From the NCBI GenBank assembly GCA_016209385.1, contig JACQWB010000256.1, positions 1-42,029 of the forward strand: a stretch of 42,029 nt of DNA, given 5' to 3'. Position numbers and translations under genes: made by a program. The DNA comes from Candidatus Rokuibacteriota bacterium. GTDB lineage: Bacteria > Methylomirabilota > Methylomirabilia > Rokubacteriales > CSP1-6. Under the pieces are notes generated by a model. The model did no database searches. It was not told the DNA's origin and saw only the letters and a program-made list of their open reading frames with translations. This document shows, piece after piece, positions 1 through 6,725 of this stretch. Each line of letters begins with the position of its first letter. Position 1 is the first letter of the stretch.

Positions 1-879
1 ATGCTGGGGGTCATGTACGCGCTCATCGCCGTAGGCTTCACCCTGTTCTTCGGGGTGCTGGACGTGATCCACTTCTCCCACGGCGACATCTTCATGCTCG
101 GGGCCTTCGCCGGCCTGAGCCTCACGTTCCTCTGGACGGCCGTCGGGCTCGGCAGCCCGGCCGTCGCCCTCCCCCTCACCTTCCTGGGCGCGATCCTCCT
201 GATCGGCCTGATCGGCGTCCTGACCGAGCGGGCCTGCGTCAAGCCTCTCGCAAAGGCACCACCGCTGATGACCCTTCTCGCGACCCTTTCCCTCGGCCTC
301 GTCATCCGCGAGGCCGTCCTCGTCTTCTACCCCCGCGGGGCGGACCCCAAGCCCTTCCCCGCCCTGCTGCCGGGCGGGCTCTTCGAGATCGGCGGGGTCG
401 TCATCCGCTACGAGAACCTCGCCATCCTGGCCATCGGTGGAGCGTCCATGGTGCTGGTGGACCTCCTGATCAACCGGACGCGGATCGGCGCGAGCATCCG
501 CGCCGTGGCCCAGGACCCGGAAGCTGCGCAGATGATGGGCGTTGATCTCGACCGGACCGTGGATGTTACGTTCTTTCTCGGCGCGGCCCTGGCCGCCGTG
601 GCCGGGATCCTGAACGGCCTCTACTACAGCGAGATCCACTTCGTCATGGGGATCATGGGGGGCGTCATCGGCTTTTCCGCGGCCGCTATCGGCGGCCTCG
701 GCAACGTGTACGGCGCGATCCTGGGCGGCCTCCTCTTCGGCGTCCTCCAGACGCTCGCCGCGGCCTTCATTCCGCGCGGCTCCGAGTTCCGCGACGTCGT
801 CGCCTTCGCCGTCGTCATGGTCTTCATGGTCTTCCGGCCCACAGGTATCCTCGGCGAGAAGACCGTTGAGCGCGTGTGA
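1..879 (+). CDS. livH: Branched-chain amino acid ABC transporter permease LivH (probably 5'-partial)
   Basis: Inner-membrane permease of a Liv-type ABC importer for branched-chain amino acids or related amides. The 292 residues are almost wholly hydrophobic and show the LivH opening GVMYALIAVGFTLFFGVLDV followed by an FSHGDIFMLGAF segment, with the usual Gly-rich AAAIGGLGNVYGAILGG loop near residues 227-245 and an FRPTGILGEK end. LivH proteins normally have 10-15 residues before the YALI motif, so the reading frame probably starts upstream of the window. In this operon livM should follow directly, but about 1.2 kb of toxin-antitoxin-like DNA separates them. The substrate cannot be told from the sequence; the downstream amidase and hydantoinase genes suggest amide or amino acid derivatives. 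Confidence 0.93.
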   Translation: MLGVMYALIAVGFTLFFGVLDVIHFSHGDIFMLGAFAGLSLTFLWTAVGLGSPAVALPLTFLGAILLIGLIGVLTERACVKPLAKAPPLMTLLATLSLGLVIREAVLVFYPRGADPKPFPALLPGGLFEIGGVVIRYENLAILAIGGASMVLVDLLINRTRIGASIRAVAQDPEAAQMMGVDLDRTVDVTFFLGAALAAVAGILNGLYYSEIHFVMGIMGGVIGFSAAAIGGLGNVYGAILGGLLFGVLQTLAAAFIPRGSEFRDVVAFAVVMVFMVFRPTGILGEKTVERV

Positions 880-906
880 CGCCGACGCACAACGCCAGGT
901 CGTTTC

Positions 907-1143
907 ATGAAGCTCATTGAAGTGCGGGAGCTGAGGAATAAGACCGCCGAGGCGTTAAGCACTGTGCAGAAAGGCAATAGGGTCATTCTGACCAGAAGAG
1001 GCAAACCCTTTGCGGTGATCGCTCGCCTGCGCGAGGAAGAGGCCGAGCGCCTGATCTTAGAGGGCCGGGGATGGCTCAAGCTCTCCGCATCGGCCTTTGA
1101 CTTCTGGGACAATGAAGACGACGAGATCTGGAACAAGGCTTAA
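907..1143 (+). CDS. Phd/YefM-family antitoxin
   Basis: A 78-residue protein with the N-terminal fold of the Phd/YefM antitoxins: an opening VRELRNKTAEAL followed by a strand-turn of the type VILTRRGKPFAVI, which in the family forms the DNA-binding dimer. The short acidic C-terminus (FWDNEDDEIWNKA) is the part expected to wrap the toxin. The gene starts 28 bp after livH and is immediately followed, overlapping in another frame, by remains of a MazF/PemK-like toxin. Family knowledge says such proteins neutralise the toxin and autoregulate the pair. Because the toxin is broken, this antitoxin is probably an orphan. Its position inside the liv operon means it is probably co-transcribed with livH. 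Confidence 0.8.
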   Translation: MKLIEVRELRNKTAEALSTVQKGNRVILTRRGKPFAVIARLREEEAERLILEGRGWLKLSASAFDFWDNEDDEIWNKA

Positions 1144-1204
1144 GCGGGGCGATCTCCTTTTGCTTCCGTTTACAGACCTCTCTGCGATCAGGCGCCGACC
1201 CTCG
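1112..1204 (+). pseudogene. Decayed MazF/PemK-like toxin (N-terminal remnant)
   Basis: Overlapping the 3' end of the antitoxin in another frame is a stretch reading LKRGDLLLLPFTDLSAIRRR. It matches the start of MazF/PemK endoribonucleases (consensus KRGD-hydrophobic-PFPFTDLS-x-x-KRRPA) apart from a two-residue loss in the PFPF element. After RRRPS the similarity ends: no VLS strand or later MazF motif follows in any frame, and the DNA becomes low-complexity to about 1420. Antitoxin-then-toxin order and the overlap fit a type II module. Only the first 25-30 residues remain recognisable, so I call it a remnant rather than a gene. Confidence 0.55.
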
Positions 1205-1424
1205 AGCGGCCGCCATTTAGGGAGGCTCCGCGGTGCCAGGTTGACGGTCGTACTAAGTACCGCCGTGTGCGCCGTGGCAGGGGGCAGTTGTGGGAATGCC
1301 CGAAGCACCCGAGGGAGTGCACGACGGAGAAGGTGGTGCCGGGAGATCCGGCATAATCTTCCCTGCCGCCGCCTCACAGGCCGTAACAGCAGCAGCCCGC
1401 AACAGCAGCAAAGGATTGTATTGC

Positions 1425-2006
1425 ATGACTGAAGGACGTTCCATGAAAAGGGTCATCAGGCTGCCGAACAGGTTTGCTCGTACAACGAAGCGTCTGCTGA
1501 CTGAAGTCTACTGGCTTCGGACGGAACAGAAGGCGCTTCAGATGCTCGAAGGCAGGGATCATATAGGAGTTGACTTCTTCCTGGTTGCTTACACAGCCCT
1601 AGGGGGAGATCGACTCATCCGTCTGGTTCGAGTTTTTGAAAATAGCAAAAAGGTCGCCTCATTCTGGTACCTCTATCGGTGCGACCCCAAACGGATTGAG
1701 CAGTTGCTCAAGGTAACTGGGACCCAACTCAGTGAGCTGGAAGATTTATCTGACCGATTGAGGGTCATAAGAAACAAAGTATTTGTCCACATAGACAAAC
1801 AAGGTGTCTTTAACCCATCAGCAATCTATCAACTCGCCGCGATCAAGGGGAAAAGCGTTCAGCAGGCTATCGAAGCCCTATGGCATGTCTTTAGTCAACT
1901 TTATAGAGAGGTAACAGGCACCGACTTTCAATACGACGAGTACTCGGGGGACGACATCCTACGGCTGCTTGAGCTTCGCGCGAGGGATCCTCGGAGGCTA
2001 GGATAA
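1425..2006 (+). CDS. HEPN-domain protein, AbiU2-like
   Basis: A 193-residue, largely helical protein with a HEPN ribonuclease signature near residues 112-124 (LRVIRNKVFVHID): Arg116, polar Asn117, and His122 form R-N-x4-H, as in the AbiU2 and related HEPN families, which cleave RNA in phage-abortive or toxin systems. An alternative start lies at 1443; both ATGs have a Shine-Dalgarno-like purine run, and reading further upstream would add an Ala-rich stretch unlike the rest. The gene is richer in A+T than the liv genes around it, which suggests acquisition. It sits between livH and livM next to a broken toxin-antitoxin pair, with no obvious partner of its own. A defence or toxin role is inferred from the family. 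Confidence 0.6.
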   Translation: MTEGRSMKRVIRLPNRFARTTKRLLTEVYWLRTEQKALQMLEGRDHIGVDFFLVAYTALGGDRLIRLVRVFENSKKVASFWYLYRCDPKRIEQLLKVTGTQLSELEDLSDRLRVIRNKVFVHIDKQGVFNPSAIYQLAAIKGKSVQQAIEALWHVFSQLYREVTGTDFQYDEYSGDDILRLLELRARDPRRLG

Positions 2007-2061
2007 GTGGCTGCGGGGTGAACATGTACGGAGGCATTGGGGAGCGCGAGGAGCTGGTGTT

Positions 2062-3237
2062 GTGGGCGGTGTGATTGCGGTCTGGGCGGTTGAGCTCGTT
2101 CTGTTCGCGCTGATCGTGGCGGCGCTGCTGGCCGAGCGGCCGGTCCCGCTGGCGGCGACGATCGCCGCGATAGCTATCGTCGCGATCGTGGCCCGCACGT
2201 CCGCGCGCGTCGGGCAGTGGGTGACGACCGCGTTCCTGACCCACCGCGTCGCGGCTCTGGCCGGCGGGGCGGTCCTGGCCCTCGCGCTGCCGTTCTTCCT
2301 CCGGGCGAGCCCCTACTGGACCTTCGTCGCCACGATGGCGCTCCTCTACGTCACGATCGGCCAGGGCCTCAACCTCCAGATCGGCACGGCGGGCGTCCTT
2401 AATCTGGCGGGCGCGGCTTTCGCCGGCCTCGGTGGCTACACGGTGGGGCTTTTGACAGTCCGGCTCGGCCTCCCCCCGTGGCTGGCGCTCCTGGTCGGCC
2501 CGCTGGTCGCCGTCATCGTCGGCGCCCTCCTCTTCATCCCGATCCTCAAGGTCCGCGGACACTACCTGGCGCTCGTCACGATTGCCTTCGGCTTCATCTT
2601 CAACATCCTGATGAACAACCTGGAGTTCACCGGCGGCCCCCAGGGCATCAAGAACATCCCGACGCTCCGGCCGTTCGGTTACGCGTTCACCACGCCGCCT
2701 CACCTGTTCGGAATGACGCTCCCCTACCACGCCAACTTCTATTACGCGGCGCTCGCGATGGCGGCGTTGGTGACGTGGCTCACGTGGCGGCTCTACAACT
2801 CCTGGCTCGGGCTCACCCTGAACACGCTCCGCGATGACGAGATCGCAGCCAAGTGCAGCGGCGTCTCCGTGGCCCGCTACAAGCTGCTCGCCTTCTCCAT
2901 CGGGAACTTCTCGGTCGGTCTCGGCGGCGCCTTCTACGCCGTCATGGTGGGCTTCGTCTCCCCACCTGACTTCGACTTCGGCTACTCGCTGATCATGCTG
3001 TCGGTCATCATCCTGGGGGGGCTGGATTCGATCCCGGGGATCATCGTGGGCGCGTGCCTCCTGATCCCGCTGCCCGAGCGCTTCAGGTTCCTCCACGAGT
3101 ACCGGCTGCTCCTCTACGGGATCGCGATCGTGCTCATGCTCCTGTTCAGGCCGCGGGGCCTCTGGCCGGCCACCGTCCGGCGGTACGGCCTGCGCGACCC
3201 GGCGGGGAGCTTCGCAGCGGCGGGGGGTCAGCGGTGA
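2062..3237 (+). CDS. livM: Branched-chain amino acid ABC transporter permease LivM
   Basis: Second inner-membrane permease of the Liv importer. The 391 residues hold about ten hydrophobic segments, the LivM landmark LLYVTIGQGLNLQIGTAGVL near residue 100, the cytoplasmic coupling region LGLTLNTLRDDEIAAKCSGV near residue 255 that docks on the ATPases, and a C-terminal LMLLFRPRGLWP. The N-terminus is about 60 residues longer than usual, adding one or two hydrophobic segments. The start is a GTG behind a GAGGAG-like site. It overlaps livG by 4 bp (GTGA), so translation is probably coupled. It is cut off from livH by the inserted toxin-like genes, so its expression depends on read-through or a local promoter I could not identify. 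Confidence 0.95.
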   Translation: MGGVIAVWAVELVLFALIVAALLAERPVPLAATIAAIAIVAIVARTSARVGQWVTTAFLTHRVAALAGGAVLALALPFFLRASPYWTFVATMALLYVTIGQGLNLQIGTAGVLNLAGAAFAGLGGYTVGLLTVRLGLPPWLALLVGPLVAVIVGALLFIPILKVRGHYLALVTIAFGFIFNILMNNLEFTGGPQGIKNIPTLRPFGYAFTTPPHLFGMTLPYHANFYYAALAMAALVTWLTWRLYNSWLGLTLNTLRDDEIAAKCSGVSVARYKLLAFSIGNFSVGLGGAFYAVMVGFVSPPDFDFGYSLIMLSVIILGGLDSIPGIIVGACLLIPLPERFRFLHEYRLLLYGIAIVLMLLFRPRGLWPATVRRYGLRDPAGSFAAAGGQR

Positions 3238-4091
3238 GCCTCTTCGCCGCGCGCGGGCTCACGGTTCGCTTCGGCGGGCTCACAGCCGTGGACCGCGTGG
3301 ACGTGCGCGTGGACGAGGGCGAGACCCTGGGACTCATCGGGCCGAATGGCTCGGGGAAGACCACGTTCTTCAACGCGGTCACAGGGCTGGTCCCTGCGAC
3401 CGGCGACGTCCACTTCCGCGGGGATGCCCTCGGCGGGCTCGAGCCCCACGCCATCTGCCAGCGGGGGATCGCGCGCACGTTCCAGGCGAGCCGGCTCTGC
3501 CTCGGGCTGAGCGTCTTCGACAACGTCCTGATCGGGATGCATACGCAGGCTCGGAGCAGCCTTCTGGACGCACTGTTTCGCCGCAGGCGGCTCATGTCCG
3601 AGGTGCGCGAGGCGCTCAGGCGGGCCGCCCATCTCCTGAGCCTCTTCAACGCCGACCTGGTCGCGCGGGGCTTCGACCCGGTCGGGACGCTGCCTCAGAT
3701 CGACCGCCGCCGCGTCGAGATCTGCCGGGCGCTAGCGGCGCGGCCGCGGCTCCTCCTCCTCGACGAGCCCTCGGCCGGCATGAACCCGCAGGAGACCGTG
3801 GAGCTGATGAAGGATCTCCAGATCGTGCGCGAGGAGATGCCGGGGCTCAGCATCATCATCATCGAGCACGACATGTTCGTCATCGAGGGCGTGAGCGAGC
3901 GCGTCGTCGCGTTCAACTACGGCCGGAAGATCGCCGAGGGAAGCTTCGCCCAGGTCGCCCGGAACGAGGAGGTGCGCGAGGCCTACCTCGGGCGGAGCGG
4001 GGAGACGGCCCAACCCCCTCACCTTCATCCTCTCCCCCACGGGGCGGGAGGGCAGGGCGAGGGGGAGGCCGGGGAGCCGACCCGTGCTTGA
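3234..4091 (+). CDS. livG: Liv ABC transporter ATP-binding protein LivG
   Basis: Cytoplasmic ATPase powering the Liv importer. The GTG start overlaps the livM stop. Visible motifs: Walker A GPNGSGKTT (about residue 38), Q-loop region IARTFQASRL, Walker B LLLLDEPSAGMNP, and H-loop IIIIEHD. The ABC signature is unusual: where LivG proteins have LSYGQQRR or LSGGQ, this one reads LPQIDRRRVEICRALA, so the Ser and Gly that contact ATP across the dimer are missing. The last 30 or so residues (Pro/Gly/His-rich) are encoded by a palindromic repeat at 4014-4065, so the natural C-terminus probably ended near YLGR. It overlaps livF by 8 bp. Confidence 0.92.
   Translation: MSLFAARGLTVRFGGLTAVDRVDVRVDEGETLGLIGPNGSGKTTFFNAVTGLVPATGDVHFRGDALGGLEPHAICQRGIARTFQASRLCLGLSVFDNVLIGMHTQARSSLLDALFRRRRLMSEVREALRRAAHLLSLFNADLVARGFDPVGTLPQIDRRRVEICRALAARPRLLLLDEPSAGMNPQETVELMKDLQIVREEMPGLSIIIIEHDMFVIEGVSERVVAFNYGRKIAEGSFAQVARNEEVREAYLGRSGETAQPPHLHPLPHGAGGQGEGEAGEPTRA
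4014..4065. repeat. REP-like palindrome inside the 3' end of livG
   Basis: An imperfect inverted repeat: the left arm begins CCCCCTCACC and continues as CCTCTCCCCC; the right arm runs from GGGGCGGGAGGG to GGGCGAGGGGG, with ACG at the tip. It has the look of the C-rich/G-rich intergenic hairpins common in GC-rich bacteria, but here it is read as the C-terminal tail of LivG and ends about 20 bp before the livF start. Confidence 0.6.
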
Positions 4092-4788
4092 GGTGCGGGG
4101 AGTCTCAACCCGTTACGGCCAGATCTCCATGCTGAGGAACGTCTCGGTCATGCTCCGCGAAGGCGAGATTGCCTGCCTCCTGGGACCGAACGGCGCGGGG
4201 AAGACCACGCTGATCCGGACGATCCTCGGGATCGTCCGCCCGGTCGAGGGGTCGGTCGTGTTTCAGGGCGGGCGGATCGATGGTCTGAAGACCAGCGCGA
4301 TCGTCCGGCGGGGGATCGGGGTCGTTCCCGAAGGACGGCGCATCTTCCCCAAGATGACGGTCGAGGAGAACCTCCGGATGGGGGCCTTCTTCGACTGGGG
4401 CGCGAGTGACGTCGCGGACCGGATGCGCGAGATCTTCGAGCAGTTCCCGCGCCTCCGGGAGCGGCACCGCCAGGCCGCGGGCACGCTGAGCGGCGGCGAG
4501 CAGGCGATGCTCGCGATCGGGCGCGCGCTGATGGGACGGCCGAAGCTGCTCCTCCTCGACGAGCCCTCGCTCGGCCTCTCCCCGCTCCTGGTCGAGCAGA
4601 TCTTCGAGATGATCCACGCGATCAACCGCCAGGGGACGACGGTGTTCCTCGTCGAGCAGAACGCCCGCAAGACCCTGGCGCTGGCGCATCACGGCTATCT
4701 GATCCAGAAAGGGGAGATCGTCGGCTCCGGCAGTGCCGCAGAACTCCGGGAATCCGAGGTGGTTCGCCACGCCTACCTGACGGCGTAG
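4084..4788 (+). CDS. livF: Liv ABC transporter ATP-binding protein LivF
   Basis: Second ATPase of the Liv importer, 234 residues, the usual LivF length. It has a complete motif set: Walker A GPNGAGKTT (about residue 37), LivF-type VVPEGRRIFPKMTVEENL, signature TLSGGEQAMLAIGRALM, Walker B LLLLDEPSLGLSP and H-loop VFLVEQNA. The GTG start lies inside the end of livG. With livH, livM and livG it makes a full transporter except for the periplasmic binding protein, which is not in the window and may lie upstream. The signature motif intact here and degenerate in LivG implies an asymmetric ATPase pair. Confidence 0.95.
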   Translation: MLEVRGVSTRYGQISMLRNVSVMLREGEIACLLGPNGAGKTTLIRTILGIVRPVEGSVVFQGGRIDGLKTSAIVRRGIGVVPEGRRIFPKMTVEENLRMGAFFDWGASDVADRMREIFEQFPRLRERHRQAAGTLSGGEQAMLAIGRALMGRPKLLLLDEPSLGLSPLLVEQIFEMIHAINRQGTTVFLVEQNARKTLALAHHGYLIQKGEIVGSGSAAELRESEVVRHAYLTA

Positions 4789-4794
4789 CCAGCA

Positions 4795-4860
4795 GTGGCA
4801 GGTCGAGCCGAGGGCCGTCGGCCGTGCCGCAGGCAGGCCCGGCACGAGGCGAGGCCCGAA
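4795..4860 (+). repeat. Dispersed GC-rich repeat, short form, copy A
   Basis: Between livF and the deacetylase gene. Read on this strand it starts GGTCGAGCCGAGGG, has a central GTGCCGCAGGC and ends CGAGGCGAGGCCCGAA, 11 nt before the start codon and just ahead of its AAAGGAGGA ribosome binding site. The same blocks recur, in either orientation, at 8454, 11009, 17770, 18544 and 29099. Confidence 0.7.
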
Positions 4861-4871
4861 AGGAGGACGCC

Positions 4872-5750
4872 ATGAGACACCCGAGAGAGCGCTACGACTA
4901 CTCCGCGACGGTTGACCGGAAGCCGCTGAAGCTGCCCAAGGGCGCGCGCGTGGCGGTCTGGACCATCGTCAACGTCGAGGAGTGGGACATCGAGAAGCCC
5001 ATGCCCCGGACCGTTCTGTCCCCGCCGCAGGGAACGGGCGGGATTCCGGACGTCCCGAACTGGGCCTGGCACGAGTACGGGATGCGCGCGGGCTTCTGGC
5101 GGCTCAAGGCCGCCCTCGACAAGCACAAGGTCAAGGCCACGATGGCCATCAACGCCTCGGTCTGCCTGACGTACCCTCGGATCGCCGAAGCGGCGCTCCA
5201 GGCCGGCTGGGAGTTCATGGGCCATGGCTTCGTCCAGGGCTCGATGCACCTCCTCACCAACGAGCGCGAGGCCATCCGCAAGTCCGTGGAGACCATCAAG
5301 AAGTTCACCGGCAAGCCGCCCCGCGGCTGGCTGGGGCCGGGACTCACGGAGACCTGGCAGACGCTCGACATCCTGGCCGAGGAGGGGATCGAGTACGTCT
5401 CGGACTGGGTGAACGACGACCAGCCCTACGAGATCAAGACGACGGCCCGGCCCCTGGTCATGGTTCCCTACAGTCTCGAGATCAACGACATCCCGATGAT
5501 GCTGATCCAACACCACGAAGCGCACGAGCTGTTCGATCGAGCCCGCGATCAGTTCGACAGGCTCTACGAGGAGGCGCGCCACAGCGCGCGGATCATGGCC
5601 ATCGCCGTGCACCCCTACATCAGCGGCGTCCCGCACCGGATCAAGTACTTCGAGAAGATCTACGCGTACATGAAGAAGAGGCCGGGCGTGCTCTTCTGGA
5701 GGGGCGAGGACATCCTGGACTGGTACCGCCGCACCAGGGAACGCCGCTGA
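4872..5750 (+). CDS. Polysaccharide deacetylase-family hydrolase, PuuE/allantoinase-like
   Basis: A 292-residue NodB-fold hydrolase. Landmarks are the family-specific RGWLGPGLTETWQTLDILAE and EYVSDWVNDDQPYEIKT, found in PuuE-type (cofactor-light allantoinase/urate catabolism) proteins, with HGFVQGSMH and AVHPYISGVPHR carrying likely active-site histidines. Members act on amide or ureide C-N bonds rather than on chitin. The start is fixed by a strong AGGAGG seven nt upstream. It heads a tight run of same-strand genes (spacing about 15 bp) with a metallo-hydrolase and hyuB/hyuA, so a role in opening cyclic amides or ureides fits the context. Exact substrate unknown. Confidence 0.82.
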   Translation: MRHPRERYDYSATVDRKPLKLPKGARVAVWTIVNVEEWDIEKPMPRTVLSPPQGTGGIPDVPNWAWHEYGMRAGFWRLKAALDKHKVKATMAINASVCLTYPRIAEAALQAGWEFMGHGFVQGSMHLLTNEREAIRKSVETIKKFTGKPPRGWLGPGLTETWQTLDILAEEGIEYVSDWVNDDQPYEIKTTARPLVMVPYSLEINDIPMMLIQHHEAHELFDRARDQFDRLYEEARHSARIMAIAVHPYISGVPHRIKYFEKIYAYMKKRPGVLFWRGEDILDWYRRTRERR

Positions 5751-5765
5751 CGCACCCGCGCGCCG

Positions 5766-6707
5766 ATGGCACGCCACACCGTGCCCCGGGACTGGAAGAC
5801 CGGCATGATCGAGGTCGGGCCGAAGATCTTCGCCTACGTCCAGGCCACGGGCGAGACCGGCATCTCGAACTCGGGGCTGATCGTCGGGCAGGCCGCCGCC
5901 ATCGCGGTGGACGCGCTGATGGTGCCGTCGATGACGCGCCGGCTCCTCGCGGCCATCAAGCGGACGACGCGCAAGCCCATCGGCCCGCTCATCAACACCC
6001 ATCATCACCTCGATCATACCGGCGGCAACCGGCTCTTCCGGGTGGCGGCCATCATCGCCACAGAGAAGTGCCGCGAGGCCCTCGCGCCGGGCTTTCCGCC
6101 CCTGCCCCTGCTCCAGCTCTTCATGCCCCGCTTCGCGCGGGAGTTCCCGCTGCTCAGGGTGGCGCTCCCGACGGTGACGTTCCCCGACCGCATGGTGCTC
6201 CACGACGGCGAGCGCGAGATCCAGCTCTGGCACCCCGGCGCCACCGCCCACACGCCCGGCGACGCGGCCGTGTTCCTGCCGAAGGAGCGGGTCCTGTTCG
6301 CGGGGGACCTGGCCTTCCACTACGTGACGCCCCTCGCCTTCCAGGGCCACGTCGGCAACTGGATCAGGGCCGCCGACCGCCTGCTGACCTACGCGGCTGA
6401 CGTGATCGTCCCCGGCCACGGGCCGATCGGGACAAAGAAGGATCTGAAGGCGATGCGCGACTACCTGGCGTTCGTCCGGCGCGAGGCCCGGCGCTGCTTC
6501 GACGCCGGCATGCCGGCCGAGGCCACGGCCCATGAGGTCAAGCTGGGCGTGTACGCGGCGTGGCGCGAGGCCGAGCGGATCCTGCCGAACGTCCTGCGCT
6601 GCTACCAGGAGTTTCGGAACGAGACCCACCTGCCGCTCGACCTGGCGCAGATGATCGACGGAATGGAGCGGCTTCGCGGCGCGCGCGCCGATCACATGTG
6701 CCTGTAG
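5766..6707 (+). CDS. Metallo-beta-lactamase-fold hydrolase
   Basis: A 313-residue protein with the complete MBL metal-binding set: NTHHHLDHTGGN (HxHxDH, about residues 79-84), the mid HPGATAHTPGD region, FAGDLAF (Asp bridging the metals) and VPGHGPIG (last His). It most resembles the broad cytoplasmic hydrolase group related to glyoxalase II and quinoprotein relay enzymes, not antibiotic-degrading lactamases; there is no signal peptide. It begins 16 bp after the deacetylase and ends 18 bp before the hyuB start, so it is almost certainly in the same operon. The reaction is unknown; hydrolysis of an ester, lactone or amide intermediate is plausible. Confidence 0.85.
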   Translation: MARHTVPRDWKTGMIEVGPKIFAYVQATGETGISNSGLIVGQAAAIAVDALMVPSMTRRLLAAIKRTTRKPIGPLINTHHHLDHTGGNRLFRVAAIIATEKCREALAPGFPPLPLLQLFMPRFAREFPLLRVALPTVTFPDRMVLHDGEREIQLWHPGATAHTPGDAAVFLPKERVLFAGDLAFHYVTPLAFQGHVGNWIRAADRLLTYAADVIVPGHGPIGTKKDLKAMRDYLAFVRREARRCFDAGMPAEATAHEVKLGVYAAWREAERILPNVLRCYQEFRNETHLPLDLAQMIDGMERLRGARADHMCL

Positions 6708-6725
6708 TCGAGGTTGACCGACGGC

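Noticed and set aside
1290-1424. N-terminal extension of the HEPN protein from an upstream ATG
   Set aside because: The extra 45 residues are low-complexity and lie over the decayed toxin region; ATGs at 1425 and 1443 have better ribosome binding sites.
1891-3096. A 401-codon frame on the - strand opposite livM
   Set aside because: Antisense shadow with Arg/Glu/Asp-rich composition and no motifs.
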